DNA from: Polynucleobacter sp. MWH-S4W17
GTDB lineage: Bacteria; Pseudomonadota; Gammaproteobacteria; Burkholderiales; Burkholderiaceae
DNA length: 64,000 nt
Reading direction: 5' to 3'
Assembly: GCF_018687535.1 (NCBI RefSeq)
Contig: NZ_CP061295.1
Location: 372,001 to 436,000 of the forward strand
Shown one piece after another: positions 27,424 to 38,409 of this stretch. The notes beneath the pieces were generated by a model, which was not told where the DNA came from, did no database searches, and saw only the letters and a program-made list of their open reading frames with translations. The position numbers and the translations under genes were made by a program. Each line of letters begins with the position of its first letter. Position 1 is the stretch's first letter.

Positions 27424-28671
27424 GTGTCAGTATCAAATGGCCGACGCCGGGTAGTAGTTACCGGCCTTGGTCTTATATCACCTGTTGGTAATTCGGTTGA
27501 TGTAGCTTGGTCTAATTTGCTCGCGGGCAAATCAGGCATTGCTACTATCACCAAGTTCGACCACACTCCGCTTAGCGTTCATTTCGCTGGAGAGGTGAAA
27601 GATTTCAATGTCGAAGAATATGTTTCTGCCAAAGAGGCACGCCATATGGATACCTTTATCCATTACGGCATTGCTGCTGGTACGCAAGCTATTCGCGACA
27701 GTGGTTTAGAGATCACTGAACAAAACGCTGAGCGCGTAGGCGTCATGGTGGGCTCCGGTATCGGTGGTTTACCAATGATTGAAGAAACGGGCGCTGAGTT
27801 ATTGGCTCGTGGCCCTCGTCGTATCTCGCCTTTCTTTGTTCCAGGCTCCATCATCAACATGATTTCTGGCCACCTCAGCATTTTGTTTGGCCTCAAAGGT
27901 CCAAACGTGGCTGCAGTAACAGCCTGTACAACGGGTTTACACAGCATTGGATTGGCTGCACGCTTAATTCAGTACGGTGATGCTGATGTCATGGTTGCTG
28001 GCGGTGCTGAATCCACTATCTCTGCATTAGGGGTTGGTGGCTTTGCTTCTGCAAGAGCGCTTTCTACACGCAATGATGATCCTGCAACTGCATCACGCCC
28101 TTGGGATAGAGACCGTGATGGTTTTGTTCTGGGTGAGGGCGCAGGCGTAGTGGTGATTGAAGAGTATGAGCACGCTAAAGCCCGTGGCGCAAAAATTTAT
28201 TGCGAATTACTGGGCTTCGGTATGAGCGGTGACGCTTATCACATGACTGCCCCAAATATGGATGGTCCCCGTCGTTGTATGGTCAATGCAATGCGCGATG
28301 CTGGCCTCAACGCTGACCAGATTCAATATATCAATGCTCACGGTACTTCCACGCCGTTGGGTGATAAGAACGAAACTGGCGCTATTAAGGCTGCTCTTGG
28401 TGACCACGCTAAGAAGACTTTAATTAACTCCACCAAGTCGATGACTGGTCACCTATTGGGTGGGGCAGGCGGCTTGGAGTCAGTTTTCACGATTTTGGCT
28501 CTTCATAACCAAAAATCACCACCTACTATCAATATCTTCAATCAAGATCCTGAGTGCGACCTGGACTACTGCGCCAATACCGCTCGAGACGTGAAAATCG
28601 ACCATGCAGTCAAAAACAATTTTGGCTTTGGGGGTACTAACGGTACCTTGATTTTTGGCAAACTGACCTAA
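27424..28671 (+). CDS. fabF: 3-oxoacyl-ACP synthase II (FabF)
   Basis: The start is GTG at 27424, giving [16 protein letters not shown]. The 415-residue condensing enzyme has the catalytic Cys in [13 protein letters not shown], and His in [12 protein letters not shown] and [14 protein letters not shown]. It elongates acyl-ACP chains, including the temperature-sensitive unsaturated step. It is the last fab gene; the HtrA protease gene follows by 50 bases. Confidence 0.96.
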   Translation: MSVSNGRRRVVVTGLGLISPVGNSVDVAWSNLLAGKSGIATITKFDHTPLSVHFAGEVKDFNVEEYVSAKEARHMDTFIHYGIAAGTQAIRDSGLEITEQNAERVGVMVGSGIGGLPMIEETGAELLARGPRRISPFFVPGSIINMISGHLSILFGLKGPNVAAVTACTTGLHSIGLAARLIQYGDADVMVAGGAESTISALGVGGFASARALSTRNDDPATASRPWDRDRDGFVLGEGAGVVVIEEYEHAKARGAKIYCELLGFGMSGDAYHMTAPNMDGPRRCMVNAMRDAGLNADQIQYINAHGTSTPLGDKNETGAIKAALGDHAKKTLINSTKSMTGHLLGGAGGLESVFTILALHNQKSPPTINIFNQDPECDLDYCANTARDVKIDHAVKNNFGFGGTNGTLIFGKLT

Positions 28672-28721
28672 TATTCTTAATATCTTCATTGTTGGTTTTC
28701 ACCAAGTGGGTCTATAGCTTT

Positions 28722-30170
28722 ATGAAAAAGTACTTAATTGCGCTCTTGGCTATTTTTGGTCTAGGGCAAGTCGCGTTTATTCCGCCTGCGTTAGCTCAAA
28801 CCCCTCGAGTCATTATTCCTGACTTTGCGGATTTGGTTGAGCGCGCCAGTCCTGCGGTCGTCAATATTCGCACCACTGAAAAAGTGGTAGTGCAGCAAGC
28901 GCAAGGTGGCATTCCGGGAATGCCAGAAGATCAAGCCGAATTCTTCCGCCGTTTCTTTGGCGTACCTATTCCGGGAATTCCAAATGGACCTAAACCAGCG
29001 CAACCTAATCCAGGCAAGCCGCAAGAAGCAGATCGTGGCGTAGGCTCCGGTTTCATTATCGAATCTAATGGTTTGATTTTGACTAACGCTCACGTTGTTG
29101 AAGGTGCCACCACTATCTATGTGACCCTGACTGATAAGCGCGAGTTCAAAGCAAAGTTACTCGGCATGGATAAGCGTACCGATGTTGCAGTCGTCAAAAT
29201 TGAAGCGCGTGATTTACCAAAGCTACCTTTGGGTGATTCATCTAGGGTGCGTGTAGGTGAATGGGTGCTTGCAATCGGCTCCCCGTTCGGCCTTGAGAAC
29301 ACGGTAACTGCAGGGATTGTGTCGGCCAAGAGTCGCGATACGGGTGACTACTTACCTTTTATTCAGACTGATGTAGCCGTGAATCCAGGAAACTCTGGCG
29401 GCCCACTTTTAAATACTGCTGGTCAAGTGATTGGTATCAACTCACAAATATTTAGTCGCTCTGGTGGCTATATGGGCATCTCTTTTGCAATTCCGATTGA
29501 TGAGGCAATGCGTGTGGCAGATCAATTGCGTACTAATGGCAAGATGACTCGCGGCCGAATTGGCGTTGCTTTAGGCGAGATGACAAAAGAAGTTGCTGAG
29601 AGTCTGGGTTTAGGTAAGCCTCGCGGAGCATATGTACGCAATGTTGAGCCAGGTGGACCAGCAGCAGCTGGTGGCATTGAAGCAGGGGATGTGATTCTTG
29701 GTTTCAACGGGCGCGATATTTCTAAATCAACCGACTTACCCAGAGTAGTTGGCGAAACGAAGCCAGGCACTTCGGTGCCAGTGCAAGTTTGGCGTAAAGG
29801 GGGAACCCGTGATTTAACGGTTACCGTAACCGATACCGAATCTACTCAGGCAGCCAATAAAAAGGCAGATGCCCCTGCGGCAAATGGCAATGGCGCCAAT
29901 ACCCTAGGGGTTGTTGTTGGTGAGCTATCGGATAACAAAAAGAAGGATTTGAATATCAAGGGTGGGGTTGAAGTGACCGGTTTAGGGGATGGCCCTTTAG
30001 CAAAGGCGGGGATTCGACCGGGTGACGTCATTATTCGGGTGGCAGATGCCGATATTACGAGCATTAAGCAGTTTGAGGCTCTAATTAAGGGTTTGGACGC
30101 CAATAAGGCTGTACCGGTCTTTATCCGCCGCTCTGATAGCACTTTAGTTGTTCCTGTAAGGCCTAAATAA
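28722..30170 (+). CDS. mucD: Periplasmic HtrA-type serine endoprotease (DegQ/MucD-like)
   Basis: From the ATG at 28722 the protein has a signal peptide (KKYLIALLAIFGLGQVAFIPPALAQ region), a trypsin-like protease domain with His in TNAHVVEGA, Asp in RTDVAVVKIE and Ser in NPGNSGGPLL, and two PDZ domains (around residues 280-375 and 395-480). It degrades or refolds misfolded envelope proteins. A TTG at 28689 would only add non-signal residues. In related genera the sigma-E genes rpoE-rseA-rseB precede it; they are absent here. Confidence 0.9.
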   Translation: MKKYLIALLAIFGLGQVAFIPPALAQTPRVIIPDFADLVERASPAVVNIRTTEKVVVQQAQGGIPGMPEDQAEFFRRFFGVPIPGIPNGPKPAQPNPGKPQEADRGVGSGFIIESNGLILTNAHVVEGATTIYVTLTDKREFKAKLLGMDKRTDVAVVKIEARDLPKLPLGDSSRVRVGEWVLAIGSPFGLENTVTAGIVSAKSRDTGDYLPFIQTDVAVNPGNSGGPLLNTAGQVIGINSQIFSRSGGYMGISFAIPIDEAMRVADQLRTNGKMTRGRIGVALGEMTKEVAESLGLGKPRGAYVRNVEPGGPAAAGGIEAGDVILGFNGRDISKSTDLPRVVGETKPGTSVPVQVWRKGGTRDLTVTVTDTESTQAANKKADAPAANGNGANTLGVVVGELSDNKKKDLNIKGGVEVTGLGDGPLAKAGIRPGDVIIRVADADITSIKQFEALIKGLDANKAVPVFIRRSDSTLVVPVRPK

Positions 30171-30225
30171 CCCCATTTTGGGCCTAAAAAAGGGGTTTGG
30201 CGCCTTTTTGGCGCCACCCATTACA
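30168..30225 (+). repeat. Inverted repeats between mucD and lepA
   Basis: AACCCC and GGGGTT flank a 17-base loop, and directly after it GGCGCC recurs around TTTTT. The second hairpin lacks a following T-run, so it is at best a weak terminator or an mRNA stabilising structure. Confidence 0.35.
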
Positions 30226-30306
30226 ATCACTTTAAGACGACTTTTTGCAGCGCATCATCGTGGTGCGTTCTGACAAGGCGTTTTTTGAATGACCTATTAA
30301 GACGCT

Positions 30307-32112
30307 ATGGATTTAATCCGCAATTTTTCTATCATCGCCCATATCGATCACGGCAAATCGACGCTTGCTGATCGCATTATTCAGCTCTGCGGCGGCCTCT
30401 CCGACCGTGAAATGGAAGCCCAAGTTCTAGACTCAATGGATATTGAGCGTGAGCGCGGCATCACCATTAAGGCGCAAACCGCAGCTTTAAATTACAAAGC
30501 CAAAGACGGCAAAATTTACCACATCAACCTGATTGACACACCGGGACACGTTGACTTCTCTTATGAGGTTAGTCGCTCTTTGTCTGCCTGTGAAGGTGCT
30601 TTGTTAGTCGTAGATGCCAGTCAAGGTGTTGAGGCGCAAACCGTTGCCAACTGTTACATGGCGCTTGAGTTGGGCGTTGAGGTTGTACCAGTACTGAATA
30701 AGATTGACTTGCCGCAAGCTGATCCTGAGCGCGCTAAAAAAGAAATTGAAGATGTCATTGGTATTGATGCTTCTGAAGCAGTTACTTGCTCAGCCAAGAC
30801 TGGCTTGGGCGTTGCGGACGTGATCGAAGAAATGATCGCCAGGGTGCCGCCGCCAAAGGGTAATGCAGAAGATCCATTGCAAGCCTTGATTATTGACTCC
30901 TGGTTTGACAACTACGTAGGCGTAGTCATGTTGGTGCGTGTTGTGAATGGCACTTTAAAACCAAAAGAAAAAATTACCTTGATGGCCAATGGTTCAAGCC
31001 ATTTAGTCGAGCATGTAGGTGTCTTTAGCCCAAAGTCAGTAGATCGTCCAGAGTTATCTGCCGGTCAAGTGGGCTTCGTGATTGCTGGCATTAAAGAATT
31101 AAAAGCCGCCAAGGTTGGCGACACCGTGACACATACTACTGGGCAGCAAGGGCGCGTTCCTGCGGCCGAGCCACTTCCTGGTTTTAAAGAAGTGAAGCCC
31201 CAAGTTTTTGCTGGCCTATATCCAGTAGAAGCGAGTGAATACGATCAGTTGCGCGAGTCCCTTGAAAAGCTCAAGCTAAATGACGCCTCACTCTTGTATG
31301 AGCCAGAGGTATCTCAGGCTTTAGGTTTTGGATTCCGCTGCGGCTTCTTAGGTTTGCTCCACATGGAGATTGTGCAAGAGCGTTTGGAGCGTCAGTACGG
31401 CATGAATCTCATCACGACCGCTCCAACGGTGGTGTATCAAGTAGAGCAATCTGACGGCACGCTCATGATGGTGGATAACCCTTCGAAGATGCCTGAGGCC
31501 AGCAAGATCAATACCATTCTTGAGCCTATCGTGACCGTTAATTTATACATGCCGCAAGAGTATGTAGGAGCGATGATTACCTTGTGTGTTGGTAAGCGGG
31601 GTATTCAGATGGATATGAATTACCTAGGTCGTCAGGTCAAACTCACTTATGAGTTACCAATGGCTGAGATTGTTTTGGACTTCTTTGACAAAATGAAATC
31701 CATCTCACGTGGATATGCCTCGATGGATTACGAGTTCAAAGAATATCGCCCAGCAGATGTAGTGAAGGTCGATATCCTCATTAATGGTGAGCGGGTTGAC
31801 GCCCTCTCTGTGATTGTTCACCGCAGTAATAGTCAGCACCGTGGGCGGGAAGTGGTCGCTAAGATGCGCGGCATTATTCCTCGTCAAATGTTCGATGTGG
31901 CTATTCAGGCGGCAATTGGCAGCAATATTGTTGCGCGTGAAAACGTCAAGGCGTTGCGTAAAAACGTATTGGCTAAGTGCTACGGTGGTGACATCTCCCG
32001 TAAGCGTAAGTTATTAGAGAAGCAAAAAGAAGGTAAGAAACGTATGAAGCAAGTCGGTAACGTGGAAATTCCACAAGAAGCCTTCTTGGCTATTCTGCAG
32101 GTGGAGGATTAA
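30307..32112 (+). CDS. lepA: Elongation factor 4 (LepA)
   Basis: The 601-residue GTPase has G1 [16 protein letters not shown]3 [12 protein letters not shown] and G4 VLNKIDLPQ, followed by EF-G-like domains and the LepA-specific C-terminal domain ([20 protein letters not shown] is its tail region). It back-translocates or assists ribosomes during assembly and stress. The stop overlaps the lepB start by one base (TAATG). Confidence 0.96.
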   Translation: MDLIRNFSIIAHIDHGKSTLADRIIQLCGGLSDREMEAQVLDSMDIERERGITIKAQTAALNYKAKDGKIYHINLIDTPGHVDFSYEVSRSLSACEGALLVVDASQGVEAQTVANCYMALELGVEVVPVLNKIDLPQADPERAKKEIEDVIGIDASEAVTCSAKTGLGVADVIEEMIARVPPPKGNAEDPLQALIIDSWFDNYVGVVMLVRVVNGTLKPKEKITLMANGSSHLVEHVGVFSPKSVDRPELSAGQVGFVIAGIKELKAAKVGDTVTHTTGQQGRVPAAEPLPGFKEVKPQVFAGLYPVEASEYDQLRESLEKLKLNDASLLYEPEVSQALGFGFRCGFLGLLHMEIVQERLERQYGMNLITTAPTVVYQVEQSDGTLMMVDNPSKMPEASKINTILEPIVTVNLYMPQEYVGAMITLCVGKRGIQMDMNYLGRQVKLTYELPMAEIVLDFFDKMKSISRGYASMDYEFKEYRPADVVKVDILINGERVDALSVIVHRSNSQHRGREVVAKMRGIIPRQMFDVAIQAAIGSNIVARENVKALRKNVLAKCYGGDISRKRKLLEKQKEGKKRMKQVGNVEIPQEAFLAILQVED

Positions 32113-32918
32113 TGAACTTTGCCCTAGTCCTTTTTATCTTGGTGATTGTTTCTGGAATCGCTTGGGTTGCTGACAAATGGCACTTTGCCCCGCAAAGACG
32201 TTTGGCGGGTATTGATCGTATGCCTTTGTGGCTTGAATACACAGCAGGTTTCTTCCCGGTAATTTGCGCAGTGTTTGTCTTGCGCTCTTTTATTGCTGAG
32301 CCTTTTAAGATTCCTTCTGGTTCAATGATCCCCACATTGCAAATCGGCGACTTCATTTTGGTCAATAAATTTACCTATGGAATACGTTTACCGGTACTGA
32401 ATCAAAAAGTTGTTGACTTGGGTTCACCCAAGCGCGGTGATGTTGTCGTTTTTCGCTACCCACGTGATGAATCGGTGGATTACATCAAGCGCATAGTGGC
32501 CTTGCCAGGTGACGAAATCACCTATGAAAATAAGCGTCTGACTATTAATGGTCAGCCTCTGCAATATAGTGGTGGCGAGCCGTATCTCGATCCCGAGAAT
32601 ATGCGCTATGCCAAACGTTTCACAGAGACTTTCCCGGTAGACTTGGGCGGCAATCGTCATGACATCCTCAATGATCCAGATCGTCCGGCTACCGTATTTC
32701 CAACCGAGCGTTTTCCGGGTTCTGAGTTCTGCCAGTACCAGCAGTCTGGTGTGACTTGCAAAGTCCCTCCAGGACATTACTTCGCCATGGGCGATAACCG
32801 TGACAACAGCGCAGACTCACGTTACTGGGGATTTGTACCTGATAAAAATATCGTAGGCAAAGCCTTCTTTGTTTGGTTGAACCTGGGTAATCTTGGCCGT
32901 ATAGGCGGATTCGAGTAA
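32112..32918 (+). CDS. lepB: Signal peptidase I
   Basis: The 268-residue protein has two N-terminal membrane segments and the catalytic Ser in [15 protein letters not shown] and Lys in [30 protein letters not shown] is the box E region. It cleaves signal peptides at the outer face of the inner membrane. The lepA-lepB-rnc-era order is the standard operon. Confidence 0.95.
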   Translation: MNFALVLFILVIVSGIAWVADKWHFAPQRRLAGIDRMPLWLEYTAGFFPVICAVFVLRSFIAEPFKIPSGSMIPTLQIGDFILVNKFTYGIRLPVLNQKVVDLGSPKRGDVVVFRYPRDESVDYIKRIVALPGDEITYENKRLTINGQPLQYSGGEPYLDPENMRYAKRFTETFPVDLGGNRHDILNDPDRPATVFPTERFPGSEFCQYQQSGVTCKVPPGHYFAMGDNRDNSADSRYWGFVPDKNIVGKAFFVWLNLGNLGRIGGFE

Positions 32919-32923
32919 ATATC

Positions 32924-33715
32924 ATGAATGCGCGCGCCGTTATCGAAACTGGGCCGCTACAAGAGCGCCTCGGCTATACCTTCAAGAAGCCAGAGCTACT
33001 AAATCAAGCCTTGACTCATCGCAGTCATAGCAAGAAAAATAACGAGCGCTTAGAGTTTCTGGGCGACTCTATTCTGAATTGTGTCGTTGCTGAAATGCTC
33101 TATGAGCGTTATTCGGACTTAGATGAGGGCGATCTCTCTCGCGTACGTGCAAACTTAGTAAAGCAACAAGCTTTATATGAAATTGCCCAAACATTATCCT
33201 TGTCGGATTACTTGCGCCTGGGCGAAGGTGAGTTGAAGAGCGGTGGCTTCCGTCGCCCCTCTATTCTTGCTGATACCTTAGAGGCAGTGACTGGCGCAAT
33301 CTTTATGGATGGTGGTTTTGAAGCGGCTAAGGCCAGCTTACGTAAGCTGTATTCCATTATCTTGGCAAACGTAGACCCTAAAACCTTAGGTAAGGATGAC
33401 AAAACTTTATTGCAAGAATGCTTGCAAGGCTATCAATTGCCATTGCCGACCTATAACGTTACCGGCACTACTGGTGCTGCACACAACCAGCAGTTTGAGG
33501 TGGAGTGCTTGATCCCTAGTCATAAAGTGGCGGTCAAAGGTGAGGGTGCTTCGCGTCGTGCTGCTGAACAAGCGGCAGCAAAGTTAGCTTTGATTGCTAT
33601 GCTTAAGGCTTTACCGCAAGAATCTCGCAAACCCAAGAAAACTCGGTCGGCCAAGAAGAAAGCGGCCAAAAAAGAAGCAACCGAAGAGCAGTTCAATCTT
33701 AAGCTGAAGGGCTAA
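32924..33715 (+). CDS. rnc: Ribonuclease III
   Basis: The 263-residue protein carries the RNase III signature [13 protein letters not shown], a second acidic site in [11 protein letters not shown], and a C-terminal double-stranded RNA-binding domain (about residues 155-225). The tail is Lys-rich ([14 protein letters not shown]) and longer than in E. coli. It processes rRNA precursors. The next gene, era, starts two bases after its stop. Confidence 0.95.
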   Translation: MNARAVIETGPLQERLGYTFKKPELLNQALTHRSHSKKNNERLEFLGDSILNCVVAEMLYERYSDLDEGDLSRVRANLVKQQALYEIAQTLSLSDYLRLGEGELKSGGFRRPSILADTLEAVTGAIFMDGGFEAAKASLRKLYSIILANVDPKTLGKDDKTLLQECLQGYQLPLPTYNVTGTTGAAHNQQFEVECLIPSHKVAVKGEGASRRAAEQAAAKLALIAMLKALPQESRKPKKTRSAKKKAAKKEATEEQFNLKLKG

Positions 33716-33717
33716 TC

Positions 33718-34653
33718 GTGTTTAGATGCGGCACCATCGCCATTGTTGGGCGTCCTAATATGGGTAAATCAACTCTTCTGAATGCGTTGGTTGGTCAGAA
33801 GATCAGCATTACTTCTCGTAAAGCGCAAACGACACGTCACCGTATATTGGGTATTCAGAATCGCGAAGAAGCGCAGTTTATCTTTATCGATACCCCAGGC
33901 TTTCAGACCCGTTTAATGAATACCTTAAACAAAGCGTTGAACCGCACTGTCACTACAGCTTTGCAAGATGTAAACGTAGCGTGCTTTGTGGTTGAGGCTG
34001 GATACTTTGGTGAAGACGATAAGAAGGTATTGAAGCTGCTGCCAGATGACTTGCCGGTTGTTCTGGTTCTGAATAAATTAGATCTGTTTAACAGTCGCTT
34101 TCAGACTCCATCAGAGCGTGACCAAGCTCTCCTTAGCTTCATTAAAGACATGGCTCGCCCTTGGTGCGAACTAGGTGGCCATGAAGACCAGAAGTGTGAG
34201 TTTTCTGAGATAGTACCGATGAGCGCCAAGAGTCCTGGCGATATTGAAAGATTGTTAGATGTCCTTGAGGGCTACCTGCCTGAGGCTGAGGCTGTCTATG
34301 ATGGCGATACTATTACCGATCGCAGCGAGCGCTTCTTAGCTGCTGAGATTCTGCGTGAAAAAGTATTCCGCTTTACTGGCGAAGAACTGCCATACACCAG
34401 CACGGTAGTAATAGACCAGTTCAAGATGGATGGCAAGATGCGTCGGATTGCGGCAACTATTTTGGTTGATCGTGACAGTCACAAGGCAATGATCATTGGT
34501 CAAAAGGGTGAGCGTCTCAAGAAGATTTCAACTGATGCCCGCATCGATATGGAAAAGCTCTTTGACGGCAAAGTCTTTTTAGAGACTTGGGTGAAGGTTA
34601 AACGTGGCTGGGCAGATGATCGAGCTGAATTGCGGGCTCAAGGTCTGGAATAA
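33718..34653 (+). CDS. era: GTPase Era
   Basis: The start is GTG at 33718. The 311-residue protein has G1 [15 protein letters not shown]3 DTPGFQ, G4 LNKLD and a C-terminal KH domain with [13 protein letters not shown]. It assists 30S maturation by binding the 16S rRNA 3' end. It is embedded between rnc and recO. Confidence 0.95.
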   Translation: MFRCGTIAIVGRPNMGKSTLLNALVGQKISITSRKAQTTRHRILGIQNREEAQFIFIDTPGFQTRLMNTLNKALNRTVTTALQDVNVACFVVEAGYFGEDDKKVLKLLPDDLPVVLVLNKLDLFNSRFQTPSERDQALLSFIKDMARPWCELGGHEDQKCEFSEIVPMSAKSPGDIERLLDVLEGYLPEAEAVYDGDTITDRSERFLAAEILREKVFRFTGEELPYTSTVVIDQFKMDGKMRRIAATILVDRDSHKAMIIGQKGERLKKISTDARIDMEKLFDGKVFLETWVKVKRGWADDRAELRAQGLE

Positions 34654-34658
34654 GTTTC

Positions 34659-35393
34659 ATGGCCTCGATTCGCATTGCTGACGAGCCTGCTTTTGTATTG
34701 CATAGCATTCCCTATAAAGAGACTAGCTTAATTCTGGATGTCTTTACTCGGCAATATGGCCGCATGGCTTTAATTGCTAAAGGTGCCAAGCGTCCACACT
34801 CAACCTTAAGACCTGTTCTACAGCGCTTCCAGCCATTATTAGTTTCTTGGAGTGGTAAATCAGAGCTCCGCACTTTAACGAAGTCAGAGTGGGTGGGGGG
34901 TATGCCTTCTTTGGTTGGCGATGCTTTGCTCTGCGGCTTCTATCTAAATGAATTGCTCGTCAAGTTTTTAGCGCGCGAAGATGATTATGAAAAACTCTAC
35001 GATCGCTATTCTGAGACTATTAATGCTTTATCGAATCTGGAGTTTGAGTCTAAAGGCTTAGAAGAGATTTTGCGTCCGTTTGAGTTATCACTCTTGCAGG
35101 AGACGGGGTATGCAGCCGCCTTAGATCGCTGCGTTGAAACAAATGAAGTACCTCTAGCTCAAGAGCAATATGTCTATCAACCAGAGCGAGGGGTACGCCC
35201 TGTTCAGGCCGATGATCCTGGGCACTGGCCTGTTCTTACTGGTAAATCCCTTTTGGCGATTGCAGCGGGGGATTTCTCAGACCCTGAGACTCTTTCTGAG
35301 AGTAAGCAGTTAATGCGCTTTCTGCTGGGCTTGCATTTGCAGGATCAGGTATTAACGACCCGCCAAATTTTGATTGATTTGAAGAAAATCTAG
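34659..35393 (+). CDS. recO: DNA repair protein RecO
   Basis: The 244-residue protein matches RecO: an N-terminal OB fold (AFVLHSIPYKETSLILDVFT), then GAKRPHSTLRPVLQRFQPL and a helical C-terminal part with LHLQDQVLTTRQ. It loads RecA on SSB-coated DNA in the RecFOR pathway. The zinc cysteines of some RecO forms are not present. Its position after era is conserved. Confidence 0.92.
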   Translation: MASIRIADEPAFVLHSIPYKETSLILDVFTRQYGRMALIAKGAKRPHSTLRPVLQRFQPLLVSWSGKSELRTLTKSEWVGGMPSLVGDALLCGFYLNELLVKFLAREDDYEKLYDRYSETINALSNLEFESKGLEEILRPFELSLLQETGYAAALDRCVETNEVPLAQEQYVYQPERGVRPVQADDPGHWPVLTGKSLLAIAAGDFSDPETLSESKQLMRFLLGLHLQDQVLTTRQILIDLKKI

Positions 35394-35405
35394 TAATCTA
35401 CACAG

Positions 35406-36149
35406 ATGAGTAGCCCCCACACCCTTGAACTGGGTATCAATATCGATCACGTCGCCACTTTACGCAATGCACGAGGCACCGTCTATCCCGATCCGTTAAG
35501 GGCGGCAGCCTTGGCTGAGGAAGCTGGCGCAGATCTCATTACCCTTCACTTGCGGGAAGATCGTCGTCATATTAAAGATGCGGATTTATTAGCACTGCGA
35601 CCACTGATTAAAACGCGCATGAATTTAGAGTGTGCGGTAACGCCCGAGATGATTGATATTGCGTGCAAGGTTAGACCGCACGATGTATGCCTTGTTCCGG
35701 AGAAGCGTGAAGAAGTCACAACGGAGGGTGGTTTGGATGTCTTGGGGCATTTTGAGGTGGTGAAAGCCGCTGCAAAGAAATTAGTTGATGCTGGTATTCG
35801 GGTATCCCTATTTATTGACCCAGAAGAAAAACAAATCCAAGCAGCTAAAGAAGTTGGCGCAACCGTAGTGGAATTGCATACCGGTCGTTACGCTGATTTA
35901 TCTGGAGCCGAGCAGGCAAAAGAGTTGGAACGTATTCGTAAGGCTGCGATATTTGGAAAAAGTATCGGCCTGAGGGTGAATGCTGGTCATGGTTTGCATG
36001 AGGGCAATGTCAGACTAGTGGCTGCCATTGCTGAATTATCCGAACTCAATATTGGTCATGCCATTGTGGCTGAGGCTTTGTTTAAAGGCTGGCAAAAAGC
36101 GATCACCGACATGAAAGTCTTGATGGCTCAGGGTAGAGCCAGCGCTTAA
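35406..36149 (+). CDS. pdxJ: Pyridoxine 5'-phosphate synthase
   Basis: The 247-residue TIM-barrel protein starts [19 protein letters not shown] and has [10 protein letters not shown] and ELHTGRYAD, all typical of PdxJ. It condenses 1-deoxyxylulose 5-phosphate with 3-amino-2-oxopropyl phosphate in vitamin B6 synthesis. Its position between recO and acpS is conserved across proteobacteria. Confidence 0.95.
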   Translation: MSSPHTLELGINIDHVATLRNARGTVYPDPLRAAALAEEAGADLITLHLREDRRHIKDADLLALRPLIKTRMNLECAVTPEMIDIACKVRPHDVCLVPEKREEVTTEGGLDVLGHFEVVKAAAKKLVDAGIRVSLFIDPEEKQIQAAKEVGATVVELHTGRYADLSGAEQAKELERIRKAAIFGKSIGLRVNAGHGLHEGNVRLVAAIAELSELNIGHAIVAEALFKGWQKAITDMKVLMAQGRASA

Positions 36150-36190
36150 GTATTAATAACAGCAAATAACAAAAACCCATTACAGTAAAT

Positions 36191-36583
36191 ATGATCATCG
36201 GCATCGGCACAGACATTCTGCAGATTGAGCGCTTACAGGCGGCATACGATCGCACCAATGGCCGCCTGGCTGAAAAAATTCTGGGGCCAGATGAAATGTT
36301 GGTGTTTAAGCACCGCCTTGCCAGAAACCATAAGCGCGGGATTGCGTTCTTAGCTACCCGTTTTGCTGCCAAGGAAGCCTTCTCAAAAGCGATTGGTTTG
36401 GGAATGAGAATGCCTATGACTTGGCGTTCACTCCAAACCCTAAATGAGTCTAGCGGCAAGCCAATCACTTCGTACTTGGGTGCTTTGGCACAGTTTATGC
36501 AGGAAAAAAATTGGGAAGCTCATGTTACTGTTAGCGATGAAAAAGATATGGCAATTGCGCATGTCATCGTTACTCAAATGTAA
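36191..36583 (+). CDS. acpS: Holo-[acyl-carrier-protein] synthase
   Basis: The 130-residue protein has [12 protein letters not shown] with the metal-binding Asp and [15 protein letters not shown] with the Glu-Lys pair, the AcpS signature. It transfers phosphopantetheine from CoA to apo-ACP. The 41 bases after pdxJ contain a short A-rich gap and no terminator. Confidence 0.94.
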   Translation: MIIGIGTDILQIERLQAAYDRTNGRLAEKILGPDEMLVFKHRLARNHKRGIAFLATRFAAKEAFSKAIGLGMRMPMTWRSLQTLNESSGKPITSYLGALAQFMQEKNWEAHVTVSDEKDMAIAHVIVTQM

Positions 36584-36613
36584 ATAAAAAATACAGTTTA
36601 ATCAGAGGAAGAA

Positions 36614-37693
36614 ATGAGTAAGTCAACCATGGCCCCCGGCCCAGTCACTCTGGATGTAGTTGGTCTGGAATTAAATGCCGAGGATCGTCGACGCATCTTG
36701 CATCCCCTGACTGGTGGCGTTATTTTATTTGGTAGAAACTTTACTAATCGCCAGCAGCTCACTAAATTAACTGCTGCTATTAAGAAGCTGCGCCCTGATG
36801 TGCTTATATCCATTGATCATGAGGGTGGTCGAGTACAGCGCGCAAGAACAGACGGCTTTACCCACTTACCAGCTATGCGTAAATTGGGTGAATTGTGGAG
36901 CGCTAAAAATAAATCAACTCATGCCGCAGAATCTGCTGCTATCGCAATGGCTGCAGCAACAGCTTGCGGATATGTGCTCGCTGCTGAGTTGCGTGCTTGT
37001 GGCGTTGACTTCAGTTTTACACCAGTGCTCGATTTAGATTTTGGTCGCAGCGGTGTGATTGGTGATCGATCTTTTGGTCGCGATCCACAAATAGTCTTTG
37101 CTTTGTCGAAGAGTCTGAATGAAGGCTTACGTCTTGCCGGCATGGCCAACTGCGGTAAACACTTTCCAGGACATGGCTGGGCTGAGGCAGATTCACACGT
37201 GGCTATCCCGGTAGATGAGCGCCCCTTAAAGGAAATTTTGAATGATGATGCTAAGCCGTATGAGTGGTTGGATTTGAGTTTGGCATCAGTCATGCCTGCC
37301 CATGTGATTTATCCAAAAGTGGATAAGAACCCAGCAGGATTTTCAAAGATTTGGCTCCATTCCATCTTGCGTCAAGAATTAGGCTTTGAAGGTGTGATCT
37401 TTAGTGATGATCTCTCTATGGAAGGCGCAAGTGTTGCAGGGTCGGTAGTCAAGGGTGCAGAAATGGCTCTAGATGCTGGTTGCGATGCGGTATTGATCTG
37501 TAATCGTCCAGACCTTGCTGATCAACTACTCTCAAAATTAAAAGTCTCAAAAACAAAGCAATCTGAATCTGCAACACGTTTAAATCGTCTGATGCCTTTA
37601 GCGCCAGCGCCAATATGGAGTGCATTGCAGAACGAGGCCCAGTACCAGCACGCTAAAGGCTTGCTGGGACAGTTGGGACTTATTGCTGATTAA
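36614..37693 (+). CDS. nagZ: Beta-N-acetylhexosaminidase NagZ
   Basis: The 359-residue GH3 enzyme has SIDHEGGRVQRART, the KHFPGHGWAEADSHVAIP signature with the catalytic His, and FSDDLSMEGA with the catalytic Asp. It removes GlcNAc from muropeptides during cytoplasmic cell-wall recycling. It is the last gene of the lepA-nagZ run and ends at a strong palindromic terminator. Confidence 0.94.
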   Translation: MSKSTMAPGPVTLDVVGLELNAEDRRRILHPLTGGVILFGRNFTNRQQLTKLTAAIKKLRPDVLISIDHEGGRVQRARTDGFTHLPAMRKLGELWSAKNKSTHAAESAAIAMAAATACGYVLAAELRACGVDFSFTPVLDLDFGRSGVIGDRSFGRDPQIVFALSKSLNEGLRLAGMANCGKHFPGHGWAEADSHVAIPVDERPLKEILNDDAKPYEWLDLSLASVMPAHVIYPKVDKNPAGFSKIWLHSILRQELGFEGVIFSDDLSMEGASVAGSVVKGAEMALDAGCDAVLICNRPDLADQLLSKLKVSKTKQSESATRLNRLMPLAPAPIWSALQNEAQYQHAKGLLGQLGLIAD

Positions 37694-37718
37694 GTAAATA
37701 TTGGTCTGTAGAAATAAA

Positions 37719-37740
37719 AAAGCCCGGCATGCCGGGCTTT
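37719..37740. terminator. Bidirectional terminator between nagZ and efp
   Basis: A perfect 22-base palindrome (AAAGCCCGGC and its complement) stands between the convergent nagZ and efp genes. The AAAAAA before it and TTT within it let it serve both strands. Confidence 0.85.
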
Positions 37741-37761
37741 GTAACATCTGTAGCTAGCTAA

Positions 37762-38322
37762 TTAGTTAGCGCGGCTACGGTATTCACCGGTGCGAGTATC
37801 GATCTCGATCTTGTCACCGGTATTGCAGAATAGAGGAACTTGTAATTCATAGCCAGTTGCCAATTTTGCGTTCTTCAATACCTTGCCTGAGCTGGTATCA
37901 CCTTTAACTGCTGGCTCTGTGTAAATGATTTCACGAACCAATGAGTTAGGCATTGCTACTGAGAGTGCTTTACCTTCGTAGAACACCACTTCGCATGGCA
38001 TGCTTTCTTCGAGGTAGTTCAATGCATCACCCATGAACTCAGCTTCAACTTCGTACTGGTTGTATTCAGTATCCATAAATACATACATTGGATCTGCGAA
38101 ATAAGAATAAGTGCATTCTTTCTTATCGAGAATCACAACATCAAATTTGTCATCCGCTTTGTAAACACCTTCGTTTGGCGCGCCGGTTAACAAATTCTTA
38201 AATTTCATTTTTACAACAGAGGAGTTGCGGCCAGAGCGGCTATATTCGGCCTTTAAAACGACCTGGGCATCGGTGCCGATCATCACTACGTTACCAACGC
38301 GGAGTTCTTGTGCTGTTTTCAT
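37762..38322 (-). CDS. efp: Elongation factor P, EarP-type with Arg32
   Basis: The 186-residue protein has the KOW-like and two OB domains of EF-P. The tip of the first domain reads [12 protein letters not shown] with Arg at position 32 instead of the Lys used by the EpmA pathway. Arg32 is the residue that EarP rhamnosylates, and earP is the adjacent upstream gene. EF-P relieves ribosome stalling at polyproline. The pair is transcribed in the order earP-efp with an 87-base gap. Confidence 0.95.
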   Translation of the reverse strand: MKTAQELRVGNVVMIGTDAQVVLKAEYSRSGRNSSVVKMKFKNLLTGAPNEGVYKADDKFDVVILDKKECTYSYFADPMYVFMDTEYNQYEVEAEFMGDALNYLEESMPCEVVFYEGKALSVAMPNSLVREIIYTEPAVKGDTSSGKVLKNAKLATGYELQVPLFCNTGDKIEIDTRTGEYRSRAN

Positions 38323-38409
38323 CTTGCTATTCCTGGGGGCAGAGCTAATTTTCTGCGGTTTTTATCAAAAACAAGATTGTAACCGCCCGCAAGCCTTTAT
38401 TGCTTGGGA

